Source: Lachnospiraceae bacterium
GTDB taxonomy: Bacteria > Bacillota > Clostridia > Lachnospirales > Lachnospiraceae
DNA: 35,565 nt
Direction: 5' to 3'
NCBI GenBank assembly: GCA_009774625.1
Contig: VSOB01000034.1
Span: 1-35,565, forward strand
Below the pieces are notes generated by a model. That model saw only the letters and a list, made by a program, of their open reading frames with translations, was not told the origin of the DNA and did no database searches. Of the stretch, positions 7,167-14,933 are shown piece by piece. Numbering within the stretch: position 1 is the stretch's first letter; each line of letters begins with the position of its first letter. Both the position numbers and the translations under genes were made by a program.

Positions 7167-7928
7167 ATGATCAGAATCATTGTACATGGCTGTAATGGCC
7201 GTATGGGACAGTTTATCAGCAGGATGGCGGCTGCGGACCCGGAGTTGGAGGTGGTGGCAGGAGTGGATGCTTCTCAGCATATTACCAACCCCTTCCCTGT
7301 ATTTGAACGGATCGGAGACTGCGGCATCGAAGCGGATGCAGTGATTGATTTTGCATCTGCAGGGGCAGTGGACGAGCTGCTTGCATTTTGCGTGGACAGA
7401 AAAGTTCCCTGTGTATTGTGCACTACAGGACTCAGCGAGGAACAGTTGAAAAAGACAGAGGAGGCAGCCGGGAAGGTGGCCATACTGAAATCGGCGAATA
7501 TGTCAATCGGCATCAATCTGCTGCAGAAACTGCTTGCGGAAGCGGCGCCTGTGCTGGCGGCAGCCGGGTTTGATATGGAGATCGTGGAAAAACACCACAG
7601 TCAGAAGCTGGATGCGCCCAGCGGTACGGCGTTGGCGCTGGCGGATTCTCTGAACGGAGCATTGGGGCAGGCGTATACTTATGTGTATGACAGAAGTGGC
7701 AGAAGAGAGAAAAGGCCCGAAAAAGAAATCGGGATATCGGCAGTGCGGGGCGGCACGATTGTAGGAGATCATGATGTGATTTTTGCCGGTACGGATGAGG
7801 TGATTACCTTTTCTCACAGGGCATATTCCAGAGAAGTATTTGCCAAAGGTGCAATTCAGGCGGCAAAATATCTGGCGGGAAAACCGGCAGGCTATTATCA
7901 TATGAGCGATGTCATAGAAGGCAGATAG
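7167..7928 (+). CDS. dapB: 4-hydroxy-tetrahydrodipicolinate reductase
   Basis: A 253-residue NAD(P)H-dependent reductase, the second step of the diaminopimelate and lysine branch. The N-terminal Rossmann motif reads VHGCNGRMGQ. The family signature EKHHSQKLDAPSGTAL supplies the catalytic histidine and lysine. VGDHDVIFAGTDE and the C-terminal tetramerisation region are present. The start at 7167 is preceded by AAAGGAG; the longer reading frame beginning at 7056 crosses the hairpin at 7068 and is not supported. It is 31 nt upstream of fbp on the same strand with no terminator, so the two are probably cotranscribed. No lysine riboswitch is seen in front of it. Confidence 0.96.
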   Translation: MIRIIVHGCNGRMGQFISRMAAADPELEVVAGVDASQHITNPFPVFERIGDCGIEADAVIDFASAGAVDELLAFCVDRKVPCVLCTTGLSEEQLKKTEEAAGKVAILKSANMSIGINLLQKLLAEAAPVLAAAGFDMEIVEKHHSQKLDAPSGTALALADSLNGALGQAYTYVYDRSGRREKRPEKEIGISAVRGGTIVGDHDVIFAGTDEVITFSHRAYSREVFAKGAIQAAKYLAGKPAGYYHMSDVIEGR

Positions 7929-7959
7929 GCTTCGGGCGGGAAGCATTGGGAGGGAGCGT

Positions 7960-9945
7960 ATGGACAATGAAAAAACAGGGGCAAATCTCACAGAGATGGA
8001 GCTGATGTATTTAAAAACATTGGCGAGACAGTATCCCACAATGGCGGCTGCTTCTACGGAGATCATCAATTTGCAGGCTATTTTGAATCTTCCCAAGGGA
8101 ACCGAGCATTTTCTTACGGACATTCACGGAGAGTATGAGCAGTTTCATCATGTGCTGAAAAACGGTTCCGGTTCGGTAAAATACAAAATAGATGAGGAGT
8201 TCGGCAATACTCTGAGCAGCAGGGATAAAAAAAGTCTTGCTACGCTGATCTATTATCCCCAGGAAAAGCTGGAACTGGTGATGCAGCAGGAGGATAATAT
8301 CGAGGACTGGTATAAGATCACGCTGCACAGGCTGGTGCAGATTACCAAGCGTGTGGCATCCAAATATACCCGCTCCAAAGTGAGAAAGGCACTGCCAAAG
8401 GATTTTGCTTATATTATAGAAGAATTGATTACGGAAAAGGCAGAAGTACAGGACAAGGAAGCCTATTATAATGAAATCATCCATACGATTATCCGGATCG
8501 GCAGTGCGCCCGGTTTTATCATTGCGCTGAGTGAGCTGATTCAGAGGCTGGTCATTGACCATCTGCATATTGTGGGGGACATCTATGACAGGGGCCCCGG
8601 CCCCCATATTATTATGGATACTCTGCAGGAATATCACAGCATAGACATTCAGTGGGGCAATCATGATATTGTATGGATGGGAGCGGCCAGCGGCCATCTG
8701 GCCTGCATCGCCACAGTGATCCGGATGGCGGCCCGCTACGGCAATCTGGATACACTGGAGGACGGATATGGCATCAATCTGATTCCGCTGGTGACTTTTG
8801 CGATGGAAACCTATAAGGACACGGACTGCAGTATATTTGCCATCAAGTATAATACGGATTACAATACCAAAGATCTGCGGATGGATATGAAGATGCATAA
8901 AGCAATGGCGATTCTGCAGTTTAAGCTGGAGGGTCAGCTGATCAAACGCCATCCGGAATTTCATATGGAGGACAGGCTGCTTCTGGATAAGATCGATTAT
9001 GAGAACCGGACGGTTCTGATCGGCGGCAAATCCTATGCCATGCGGGATACGGATTTTCCTACTGTCAATCCGGACAATCCCTATAAACTCACACCGGAAG
9101 AGTCTCAGTTGATGGAGCGTCTGCGGCAGGCTTTTGTACATTGTGAAAAGCTCCAGAGGCATATCCGCTTCCTTTTTTCCAAAGGAGGTCTGTATAAAGT
9201 ACACAATTCCAATCTGCTGTATCACGGCTGTGTTCCGATGGATGAGCAGGGGAATTTTAAAACGCTGGAGATCGACGGCAAAGCATACGGAGGAAAGGCG
9301 CTGTATGATGTACTGGAGCATTATGCCAGAAAGGGATTTTATAACCGGCACAATGTTTCCGAAAAGCGCCGGGGCCAGGACATGATCTGGTATATCTGGG
9401 CCGGTCCCAATTCTCCGGTATTTGGCAAAGACAAAATGGCTACGTTTGAACGGTATTTCGTGGCGGAGGGAGAAACCCACACAGAAGTAAAGAACAGTTA
9501 TTACCGCCTGAATGACAGAGAAGAGATCCTGAATCAGATTCTGCGGGAATTTGGGCTGGATGAAACCAAAAGCCATATTGTAAACGGTCATGTGCCGGTG
9601 GAGCTGAAAAAGGGAGAGACGCCTATGCGGTGCGGCGGCAAGCTGCTGATTATAGACGGAGGATTTTCCAAAGCCTATCAGGGTAAAACCGGGATTGCCG
9701 GTTATACGCTGATTGCCAATTCTCACGGTATGCGGTTGGTTGCCCATGAGACTTTTGAGTCCAAAGAGGATGCCATTCAGAAAGAGTCGGATATTTTTTC
9801 GGATTCCATAGTCATAGAAACAGCCGTGAACCGGCTGCGGGTTGCGGATACGGATATCGGGGCAGAGATCATGGAAAGTATCCGTCATCTGGAACTGCTG
9901 CTGCAGGCATATCAGGACGGCAGTATCATAGAACGGGTGAGATAA
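7960..9945 (+). CDS. fbp: class III fructose-1,6-bisphosphatase
   Basis: A 661-residue gluconeogenic phosphatase of the Firmicutes-specific class III, which removes the 1-phosphate of fructose 1,6-bisphosphate. It belongs to the calcineurin-like metallophosphoesterases, shown by DIHGEYE at 54-60, GDIYDRGPGPH, WGNHD, and the later NGHVPV segment. Length and overall architecture match the Bacillus enzyme (about 670 residues). The sequence reads through without interruption. GGGAGGGAG lies just upstream of the ATG. It follows dapB by 31 nt and ends before a double hairpin, facing a convergent lipoprotein gene. Confidence 0.95.
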   Translation: MDNEKTGANLTEMELMYLKTLARQYPTMAAASTEIINLQAILNLPKGTEHFLTDIHGEYEQFHHVLKNGSGSVKYKIDEEFGNTLSSRDKKSLATLIYYPQEKLELVMQQEDNIEDWYKITLHRLVQITKRVASKYTRSKVRKALPKDFAYIIEELITEKAEVQDKEAYYNEIIHTIIRIGSAPGFIIALSELIQRLVIDHLHIVGDIYDRGPGPHIIMDTLQEYHSIDIQWGNHDIVWMGAASGHLACIATVIRMAARYGNLDTLEDGYGINLIPLVTFAMETYKDTDCSIFAIKYNTDYNTKDLRMDMKMHKAMAILQFKLEGQLIKRHPEFHMEDRLLLDKIDYENRTVLIGGKSYAMRDTDFPTVNPDNPYKLTPEESQLMERLRQAFVHCEKLQRHIRFLFSKGGLYKVHNSNLLYHGCVPMDEQGNFKTLEIDGKAYGGKALYDVLEHYARKGFYNRHNVSEKRRGQDMIWYIWAGPNSPVFGKDKMATFERYFVAEGETHTEVKNSYYRLNDREEILNQILREFGLDETKSHIVNGHVPVELKKGETPMRCGGKLLIIDGGFSKAYQGKTGIAGYTLIANSHGMRLVAHETFESKEDAIQKESDIFSDSIVIETAVNRLRVADTDIGAEIMESIRHLELLLQAYQDGSIIERVR

Positions 9946-9970
9946 AAACAGAAGATTATGTATGTAACTG

Positions 9971-10047
9971 CTGCGGCGAGGCGGTATGTACCGCTTCGCC
10001 GCAGTCAGATTATGGCAATAGAAAGCCCGCGAAGCGTGCTTTCTATT
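9971..10047. terminator. two hairpins between convergent fbp and a lipoprotein gene
   Basis: The first is a 15-bp stem with one G-T pair, CTGCGGCGAGGCGGT (9971-9985) with its partner at 9990-10004 and a 4-nt loop. The second is AATAGAAAGC (10017-10026) with GCTTTCTATT (10038-10047). Neither has a long T-run, but two stable hairpins in the 100 nt between convergent stop codons suggest a bidirectional terminator region. Confidence 0.6.
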
Positions 10048-10049
10048 GT

Positions 10050-10499
10050 TTATGGCGTGTTGTTGGAACCGACCACATCGTTGGTGACATCGGATACTCC
10101 ATCGGCTGCATCGGATACTCCGTCAGCCAGATCATCTACTACATCACCTACGGCATTGCCGGCATCGTCAATAGCTGTTTCATTGCCGCCGTTTTCCGTA
10201 TCGTTATCCGTAGTGGTGTCAGAGTTCGTGCTGTTTGTACCCGTACCGGTACCGTTTGTGGTGTTTTGGGTATTATTGTTGGCTGCATCGCTTCCGGTGC
10301 CGTTTTCTGTATCGGCACCAGTGGTCCCGGCGTCGTCGGCATTGTCTGTATTGTCTGCCGTGGTACCGTTTGTACTTTCATTGGTAGTGTTGTCTGTTGT
10401 CCCGGTCTGGTCATTGTTCTTGTTGCCGCAGGCAGTGAGCGCTGCGCAGAGCATTACAAGAATAAGAGAAAGGGACAGCATTCTTGCAAACTTTTTCAT
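10050..10499 (-). CDS. low-complexity lipoprotein, function unknown
   Basis: A 149-residue secreted lipoprotein. The signal peptide has a basic start (MKKFARM), a hydrophobic core and the lipobox LTAC at residues 21-24, so the mature protein begins with a lipidated cysteine. The remainder is almost entirely Thr, Asn, Asp, Gly and Ser, with a last third rich in DDLADGVSDAADG-type repeats. It has no predicted globular domain and resembles a spacer or stalk. The start at 10499 has AAGGAG upstream; the reading frame extends much further 5' without support. A possible -10 TATAAT lies at 10632-10627 on the minus strand, with no convincing -35. The gene is divergent from hisA and convergent with fbp. 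Confidence 0.7.
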   Translation of the reverse strand: MKKFARMLSLSLILVMLCAALTACGNKNNDQTGTTDNTTNESTNGTTADNTDNADDAGTTGADTENGTGSDAANNNTQNTTNGTGTGTNSTNSDTTTDNDTENGGNETAIDDAGNAVGDVVDDLADGVSDAADGVSDVTNDVVGSNNTP

Positions 10500-10704
10500 A
10501 ATCTCGCTCCTTTTCTTTTTCATGATGCGCAGCTTGCGGTAATGAACAGCCGCAGGACGATACCGCTCGTGCGCGGAGAGTCCGCAGAAGAACTCTTTAT
10601 TTGGTAGTATGTTCCGCAAATAAAATATTATACATAAAAAGACAGAAATCAGAGACCGCTTTATGTTACGAAACAATTGATTTTATAATAAAAAGGAGAT
10701 AAGT

Positions 10705-11484
10705 ATGCGTTTCAGGCCATGTATTGATATTCATAATGGAAAGGTAAAGCAGATCGTAGGTTCCAGTCTGAGGGATGCAGGCGATTTTGCAGAGGAAAAT
10801 TTTATGGCGGGCCAGAATGCGGCTTATTTTGCAGGACTGTATCGGGACAGGGGGCTTTTCGGGGGACATGTGATCCTGCTGAACCGGGAAGACAGTGTTT
10901 ATTTTGAAGAGACACAGAAACAGGCGCTTATGGCGCTGGCGGCTTATCCGGGCGGACTGCAGGCAGGCGGCGGAATCCATGCTGAAAATGCGGCCCTGTA
11001 TCTGGATGCAGGCGCTTCCCATGTCATTGTGACTTCCTATGTATTCAGGGACGGACAGATACAGTACGATCATCTGGAGCGGATCTGCCGGGAAGCGGGC
11101 AGAGAACATCTGGTACTGGATCTGAGCTGTCGGAAAAAGGAAGGACGCTACTATATTGTGACCGACCGATGGCAGAACGATACGGATGTGGTGTTGGATG
11201 CTGCGGCACTGGAATTTTTTTCCGGCTATTGCAGTGAATTTCTGGTTCATGCAGTGGATGTGGAAGGCAGGGCAGAGGGAATCGAGACAGAGCTTGTGGA
11301 GCTGTTGGGTGAGTTTGACCGGCTCCGGATCACGTATGCCGGAGGGGTGCATTGCTATGAGGATTTGAGGCTGTTAAAAAAAGCAGGACACAGCCGGGTG
11401 GATGTTACCATTGGCAGTGCCCTGGATTTGTTTGGGGGAAGTATGGAGCTGGACCGGGTACTGGAGGTCATCAGCGAAGCGTAA
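10705..11484 (+). CDS. hisA: phosphoribosylformimino-AICAR ribotide isomerase, eukaryotic (HIS6) type
   Basis: A 259-residue TIM-barrel isomerase catalysing the ProFAR-to-PRFAR step of histidine synthesis. It resembles yeast HIS6 rather than ordinary bacterial HisA: RPCIDIHNGKVKQIVG at the start, SHVIVTSYVF, VLDLSCRK, a RWQND segment at 155-159, FLVHAVDVEGRAEGI, and VDVTIGSALDLFGG near the end. The two catalytic aspartates are D8 in CIDIHNG and D139 in VLDLSCRK. The phosphate-binding loops QAGGGIH and YAGGVH are present. GGAGAT lies 6 nt upstream of the ATG. No other histidine gene is in the window, and it stands alone between two lipoprotein genes. The stop codon is only 11 nt from that of the convergent lipoprotein gene. 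Confidence 0.88.
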   Translation: MRFRPCIDIHNGKVKQIVGSSLRDAGDFAEENFMAGQNAAYFAGLYRDRGLFGGHVILLNREDSVYFEETQKQALMALAAYPGGLQAGGGIHAENAALYLDAGASHVIVTSYVFRDGQIQYDHLERICREAGREHLVLDLSCRKKEGRYYIVTDRWQNDTDVVLDAAALEFFSGYCSEFLVHAVDVEGRAEGIETELVELLGEFDRLRITYAGGVHCYEDLRLLKKAGHSRVDVTIGSALDLFGGSMELDRVLEVISEA

Positions 11485-11495
11485 CTGCCCCCTGG

Positions 11496-12473
11496 TTATA
11501 AATTGGTAATGGACTTTTTGGGCGCTTCTTCTTCCGGTTCCGGCGGCATGGAAGCAGTGTAGGAAAGGGTGATGCTGCCGATCGGATTGTCGTCATCATC
11601 ATAGAATGTGACGGTAAAAGGATCCTCGCCGATCTGGTAAATCTTAATTTCCAGCTTTGCATCCTGCACAAATTCTTTTTCGTTAAAGCGGACCCGGTTT
11701 TCGTCATAGTTTTCCACTTTTGCCAGAACTGCCGGCTGACGGACCAGTACATCGGCAGAAAGCACATCTCCTACCAGAACCTGAGAACCGCTGGGAAGTT
11801 TGGGAATGACGCCGTAGGGCGCCACACCAAAACTCCAGACGGACGGATCGGTGATGGCTTTGGAGCGGATCGCCCCGTCCTGGGAGGTGAAGGCGCCTTC
11901 TTCCAGATTGATGTAGTAGGCTTCTCCGCTGGCAGGCGTATCTCTTAGCCGGATCACCAGATGGGTGCCGCCGTTCCATCCCAGCAGATCAAAGGTAGTG
12001 TCCGGCTGGGCAATGGTACATTTACCGGTATCCTTCAGATCGATTTCCTCCACTACAGAGTCATCGGCTGTTCTTCTGACGGTCATTTTACCGCTTCCCG
12101 GTATCACATTCAGCCGTTTGAAATATGCGTGGAGCGTATTGCTGCCATAGACCATGGAATAGCCCTTTTCATTGGGCGTAAAGCTGACCGGACCTATGGA
12201 ATCGGCGGTCAGATCCTGGCCCTGGGCTGCTTCTGTTTCGGTTGCGGCAGGGGGCTGTGCGGCCTGCGCAGGCTCTGATGTGGGTGCAGCGGAGCTGTCC
12301 GTACCTGTGGGAGCTGTCTGTTCCGAAGCGTCGGCAGGTCCCACAGGTGTCGCATCTCCGTCTGTTGCCGCATTTTCTGCCGCAGGCGGTGTCTCACCGG
12401 GCTGGCTGCCGCAGGCTGTGACCGATGCCAAAAGCGCTGCGGCGATAGAGATGACTGCAATTCTTTTTTTCAT
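11496..12473 (-). CDS. lipoprotein with a Pro/Ala/Thr-rich stalk and a C-terminal beta-rich domain
   Basis: A 325-residue lipoprotein. The signal peptide MKKRIAVISIAAALLASVTAC ends in a lipobox with C21. Residues 22-95 are a low-complexity Ala/Pro/Thr/Gln/Glu linker. From about 96 on, alternating hydrophobic and charged stretches suggest a soluble beta-sandwich domain (for example MTVRRTADDSVVEEIDL, and FTVTFYDDDDNPIGSITLSY near the end). I do not recognise the family. TGGAGG lies upstream of the ATG. An intrinsic terminator for the upstream csp gene ends only about 20 nt before this start codon, so the gene depends on read-through or on a promoter in 12527-12639; TTGACC (12581-12576) with TTAGAA (12558-12553), 17 nt apart, is a weak candidate. 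It is convergent with hisA. Confidence 0.7.
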   Translation of the reverse strand: MKKRIAVISIAAALLASVTACGSQPGETPPAAENAATDGDATPVGPADASEQTAPTGTDSSAAPTSEPAQAAQPPAATETEAAQGQDLTADSIGPVSFTPNEKGYSMVYGSNTLHAYFKRLNVIPGSGKMTVRRTADDSVVEEIDLKDTGKCTIAQPDTTFDLLGWNGGTHLVIRLRDTPASGEAYYINLEEGAFTSQDGAIRSKAITDPSVWSFGVAPYGVIPKLPSGSQVLVGDVLSADVLVRQPAVLAKVENYDENRVRFNEKEFVQDAKLEIKIYQIGEDPFTVTFYDDDDNPIGSITLSYTASMPPEPEEEAPKKSITNL

Positions 12474-12490
12474 ATCTGTCCTCCAGTGTG

Positions 12491-12526
12491 AAAAAGAAGA
12501 ACCAGCCGATGAGACTGGTTCTTCTT
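12491..12526 (-). terminator. intrinsic terminator of the cold-shock gene
   Basis: On the minus strand, AAGAAGAACCAG pairs perfectly with CTGGTTCTTCTT over 12 bp with a 9-nt loop, and the second arm runs into further T residues. It lies about 115 nt downstream of the csp stop codon and immediately upstream of the lipoprotein ribosome binding site. Confidence 0.8.
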
Positions 12527-12639
12527 ATAATCGTTAAAACAATATTGCTACTTTCTAAAATAAAATGAATTTGCCGGTCAATTTATATAAGAAAAGGCAC
12601 ATCGAAAAACCGATTATAGAGTGCGCTATAAGACACGTC

Positions 12640-12840
12640 TTATAACTTGGTTACGTTAACTGCCTGAGGGCCTTTTTCTCCGTTTACTACTTCGAATTCA
12701 ACGGAAGCACCTTCCTCAAGAGACTTGAAGCCTTCCATGTTTAATCCTGTGTAGTGTACGAATACGTCATTCCCCTGCTCGTCAGAAATGAATCCGTAAC
12801 CTTTTTGGTTGTTGAACCACTTTACCGTACCTTTGTTCAT
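12640..12840 (-). CDS. csp: cold-shock protein (CspA family)
   Basis: A 66-residue single OB-fold RNA and DNA chaperone of canonical length. It begins MNKGTVKWFNNQKGYGFI and carries RNP1 (KGYGFI) and RNP2 (DVFVHY), the aromatic nucleic-acid-binding motifs. Such proteins bind single-stranded RNA and melt secondary structure. The start is preceded by TTGGAGGT. The leader from the predicted transcript start to the ATG is only about 40 nt, without room for the long thermosensing leader of E. coli cspA. A small hairpin (ATAAGAC with GTCTTAT, 12628-12643) overlaps the stop codon, and a strong terminator follows. Confidence 0.97.
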   Translation of the reverse strand: MNKGTVKWFNNQKGYGFISDEQGNDVFVHYTGLNMEGFKSLEEGASVEFEVVNGEKGPQAVNVTKL

Positions 12841-12886
12841 CTAGGATACCTCCAAAAAAATTAGATTGTCGCGTTGCAACACAACT

Positions 12887-12915
12887 AGAATAGCATATGA
12901 AGAAACAAAAGTAAA
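12887..12915 (-). promoter_or_regulatory. promoter of the cold-shock gene
   Basis: On the minus strand, TTTACT (12915-12910) and TATTCT (12892-12887) are 17 nt apart, with a TGC extension before the -10. A palindrome GTTGCAAC lies at 12873-12880, just inside the predicted transcript. Confidence 0.55.
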
Positions 12916-12969
12916 GAACGAAAAAAATCTTTCCAAAAATTTAATATATAACAGTTGTGTCAGAAAAAT

Positions 12970-12998
12970 TTTACAAAATGAAAATTATGTGTTAGAAT
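12970..12998 (+). promoter_or_regulatory. promoter of the LytM-like/bactofilin operon
   Basis: TTTACA (12970-12975) and TAGAAT (12993-12998) are 17 nt apart, with a TGT extension before the -10. The transcript would start near 13005, immediately before the GGAGGT ribosome binding site of the gene at 13023. Confidence 0.65.
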
Positions 12999-13022
12999 CA
13001 TTCATACGGAGGTGAAAATTGA

Positions 13023-13826
13023 GTGGAGTCCGGAAAGCATAAGAAAAGAGTTAGTTATACGGTTATGATAGTTTCTGATTCGCCGTATGGCGGAAGTCAT
13101 CCTTTTTATCTGAAACAGGGGCTGCTGACAACGATCTTTGGCCTGATTGCTGTGATCCTGACAGTGTCCATCGGCGCAGCCGTGTATCACTGGTCGGCGC
13201 TTCGTAAGGTGACGGGCCGGGAAGAGGAACTGCAGGCACAGATAGAGGAGCTGACACAGCAAAATCAGGAACTCACAACAGATAACGCAGAATTGTCTGA
13301 CAAGGTTGCTATTTTAAGTGATACAGTAACACAAAATGCAGAGACGCAGAAAGCACAGGAGGAGGAAGAGGAAGCCAAACGAATCCCCAATGATTTTCCG
13401 CTGGCAGGAGCTGCAGTGATATTGAAAAGCTCTGAGATGACGGCAGAGACAGGAGGAGAGGCGAATGCGGAAGGGGAGGCCGCCGAGGGAGAGGAAGGCG
13501 GAACAGACGCACAGATTATGGCGGAACAGGATCCGATCGTAGTATTTTCCGCGTCCGCAGGCACGAAAGTGATTGCGGCAGCAGACGGTGTGGTAGCTTC
13601 TGTGGAGGACGACCCGCTTTACGGATACAAGGTCACGATTGATCATCAGAATGGCTATACATCTATTTACCGGTCGGCTTCCAGCCCTGCAGTGACAGCG
13701 GGAGAGGAAGTGGAGCTTGGCGCCACCTTATATGAAATGCAGTCTCCGGATGAAAAGTTTGGTTATCAGATAACACAGGAAGGGACGTTGATAGATCCTT
13801 TGGATCTATTGGAAGTATACGGATAG
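13023..13826 (+). CDS. membrane-anchored degenerate LytM/M23-like protein
   Basis: A 267-residue protein with a short cytoplasmic N-terminus, a TM helix at about 33-55, a coiled coil at about 62-118 (EEELQAQIEELTQQNQEL and onward), an acidic Glu/Ala/Gly linker, and a C-terminal LytM-like domain from about 170 (FSASAGTKVIAAADGVVASV, YGYKVTIDHQNGYTSIYRS). In active M23 endopeptidases the domain opens with HxxxD and later has HxH. Here the first motif is absent and the second reads IYRS, so the zinc site is lost and the protein is probably a non-enzymatic binding or scaffold partner in the cell envelope. It starts with GTG at 13023, 9 nt after GGAGGT. It lies 10 nt upstream of a bactofilin gene, a pairing known from cell-shape systems in other bacteria. 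Confidence 0.8.
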   Translation: MESGKHKKRVSYTVMIVSDSPYGGSHPFYLKQGLLTTIFGLIAVILTVSIGAAVYHWSALRKVTGREEELQAQIEELTQQNQELTTDNAELSDKVAILSDTVTQNAETQKAQEEEEEAKRIPNDFPLAGAAVILKSSEMTAETGGEANAEGEAAEGEEGGTDAQIMAEQDPIVVFSASAGTKVIAAADGVVASVEDDPLYGYKVTIDHQNGYTSIYRSASSPAVTAGEEVELGATLYEMQSPDEKFGYQITQEGTLIDPLDLLEVYG

Positions 13827-13836
13827 GAGGGGAATC

Positions 13837-14376
13837 ATGTTAAAAAAGAAAGAAAACAACGACGCACAATTTGCAAAAATCAAAAGCATTATCGGACAGG
13901 ATGCCGTATTTGAAGGCACTCTGCAGGCCAAGGAAACCACAAGAGTGGACGGATTGATCAAAGGTGATGTAAAGATCGATACTGTCCTGGTGCTTGGTCT
14001 GACCGGAAAGATCGTGGGCAATGTACGTGCCGCCACCATTATGATTGGCGGCACTGTGGAGGGGGACCTGATTGCCTCAGATAAGATCACTATTTCCGCT
14101 ACCGGTAAGGTAACAGGCAACCTGCACACCAAGAAACTGGTGGTAGATGAGAACGCAGTATTCTTCGGACAGTGCTTCATGGGAGATGATGTACCCAAGC
14201 CGGTGAGCGAGGCTCCTCTGAAGGCGGCTGAGGCGCCGGTGAGCGGTTCGGGCGCGGAATACCGCAAGACACCCAGGGCAAAGGCAGCAGAGCCGGGCGA
14301 ATATCCCAAGTCTGTCAGACCGAGAGTATCAGACGGTTTGAATGAGAGCGATGAGGAAAGAGCCGCAGGAGAATAA
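13837..14376 (+). CDS. bactofilin (polymer-forming cytoskeletal protein)
   Basis: A 179-residue protein with the bactofilin (DUF583) beta-helix at about residues 15-110: SIIGQDAVFEGTLQAKETTR, VDGLIKGDV, then GKIVGNVRAATIMIGGTVEG and GKVTGNLHTKKLVV, the usual hydrophobic ladder with regularly spaced glycines. Bactofilins polymerise without nucleotide at the membrane and position wall-modifying enzymes. The short N-terminal tail (MLKKKENN) and the disordered Pro/Ala/Glu-rich C-terminus from about 115 are typical. AGGAGG precedes the ATG. It is cotranscribed with the degenerate LytM-like gene 10 nt upstream, suggesting the two proteins act together at the envelope. Confidence 0.92.
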   Translation: MLKKKENNDAQFAKIKSIIGQDAVFEGTLQAKETTRVDGLIKGDVKIDTVLVLGLTGKIVGNVRAATIMIGGTVEGDLIASDKITISATGKVTGNLHTKKLVVDENAVFFGQCFMGDDVPKPVSEAPLKAAEAPVSGSGAEYRKTPRAKAAEPGEYPKSVRPRVSDGLNESDEERAAGE

Positions 14377-14402
14377 CTACATATATGTTCGCACAGTGCG
14401 AT

Positions 14403-14443
14403 AAAAAAAGGATTCCTGAAAGCGGTCAGGAATCCTTTTTTTC
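14403..14443. terminator. bidirectional intrinsic terminator
   Basis: GGATTCCTGA (14410-14419) and TCAGGAATCC (14426-14435) form a perfect 10-bp stem with a 6-nt loop. A run of T follows on the plus strand, and a run of A precedes it, giving T on the minus strand. It serves the convergent bactofilin and YerC-like genes; the last codons and TGA stop of the latter lie inside the stem. Confidence 0.92.
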
Positions 14444-14728
14444 TTCGCCAAGTCTGTTGAAAATCAGTTCGTAACCGTCATTCCCATAGTTCAGAGAACG
14501 GTTGACGCGGCTGATGGTAGCGGTGGAGGCACCGGTCTTTTCTGCAATGTCCAGATAGGTCCTGTGCCTGCGCAGCATGGCTGCTACTTCAAACCGCTGT
14601 GAAAGGGAGAGCAGTTCATTGACGGTACACAAATCTTCAAAAAAGCTGTAACATTCCTCTTTTGACTGCAGGCAGAGGATGGCATCAAATAAATGTTCCA
14701 CGGCCTCTGTTTTGATTTTCTTGTTCAT
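14426..14728 (-). CDS. YerC/YecD-family TrpR-related DNA-binding protein
   Basis: A 100-residue protein matching the TrpR-like YerC family: a helical N-terminus (VEHLFDAILCLQSKEEC), then ELLSLSQRFEVAAMLRR, and a helix-turn-helix DIAEKTGASTATISRVNRSL, ending NDGYELIF. Members are small dimeric DNA-binding proteins found widely in Firmicutes; their regulon is not well defined. Two ATGs lie close together: the first overlaps the AAGGAG ribosome binding site, so the second (14728), six nt after it, is chosen. A good promoter lies upstream at 14788-14816. It is divergent from the DUF1836 gene, so either could be a target. Confidence 0.88.
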   Translation of the reverse strand: MNKKIKTEAVEHLFDAILCLQSKEECYSFFEDLCTVNELLSLSQRFEVAAMLRRHRTYLDIAEKTGASTATISRVNRSLNYGNDGYELIFNRLGEEKKDS

Positions 14729-14787
14729 GGTCATCTCCTTTTATCGTCCGATTGGGAAAAGCTCCCATGCATTTCGCAATCCATAAA

Positions 14788-14816
14788 ATTTTAACATATT
14801 AAAGTTATAAAGTAAA
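14788..14816 (-). promoter_or_regulatory. promoter of the YerC-like gene
   Basis: On the minus strand, TTTACT (14816-14811) and TAAAAT (14793-14788) are 17 nt apart, with a TGT extension before the -10. It is back to back with the DUF1836 promoter at 14838. Confidence 0.6.
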
Positions 14817-14837
14817 GGGAGGGGATAAAAGAATCTC

Positions 14838-14866
14838 TTGTCAGGCAGTCCGGAAAACTATATACT
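14838..14866 (+). promoter_or_regulatory. promoter of DUF1836 and possibly the left sensory operon
   Basis: TTGTCA (14838-14843) and TATACT (14861-14866) are spaced 17 nt apart. No other clear promoter or terminator was found between here and the sensory genes that begin at 15609, so this may drive the whole left regulatory unit. Confidence 0.65.
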
Positions 14867-14933
14867 ATAGAATACAGAATAAGAGTTTTGTGTAAGGCGC
14901 AGAAGCGTTTTCTCCGGGAAAGGGGTATGGCAG

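Noticed and set aside
8011..9888. 625-codon open frame on the minus strand opposite fbp
   Set aside because: It lies wholly inside the fbp coding region on the other strand, is rich in His, Gln and Ile in the way shadow frames are, and has no start signal.
9958..10542. Val/Ser/Pro-rich plus-strand frame with apparent hydrophobic stretches
   Set aside because: It is the reverse complement of the low-complexity lipoprotein at 10050-10499, which has a signal peptide, lipobox and ribosome binding site. The hydrophobicity is an artefact of Thr/Asn/Asp codons read backwards.
10684..10689. TATAAT directly upstream of hisA as its -10
   Set aside because: A transcript from it would begin within the ribosome binding site and the -35 (TTATGT) is poor, so I did not call it as a promoter.
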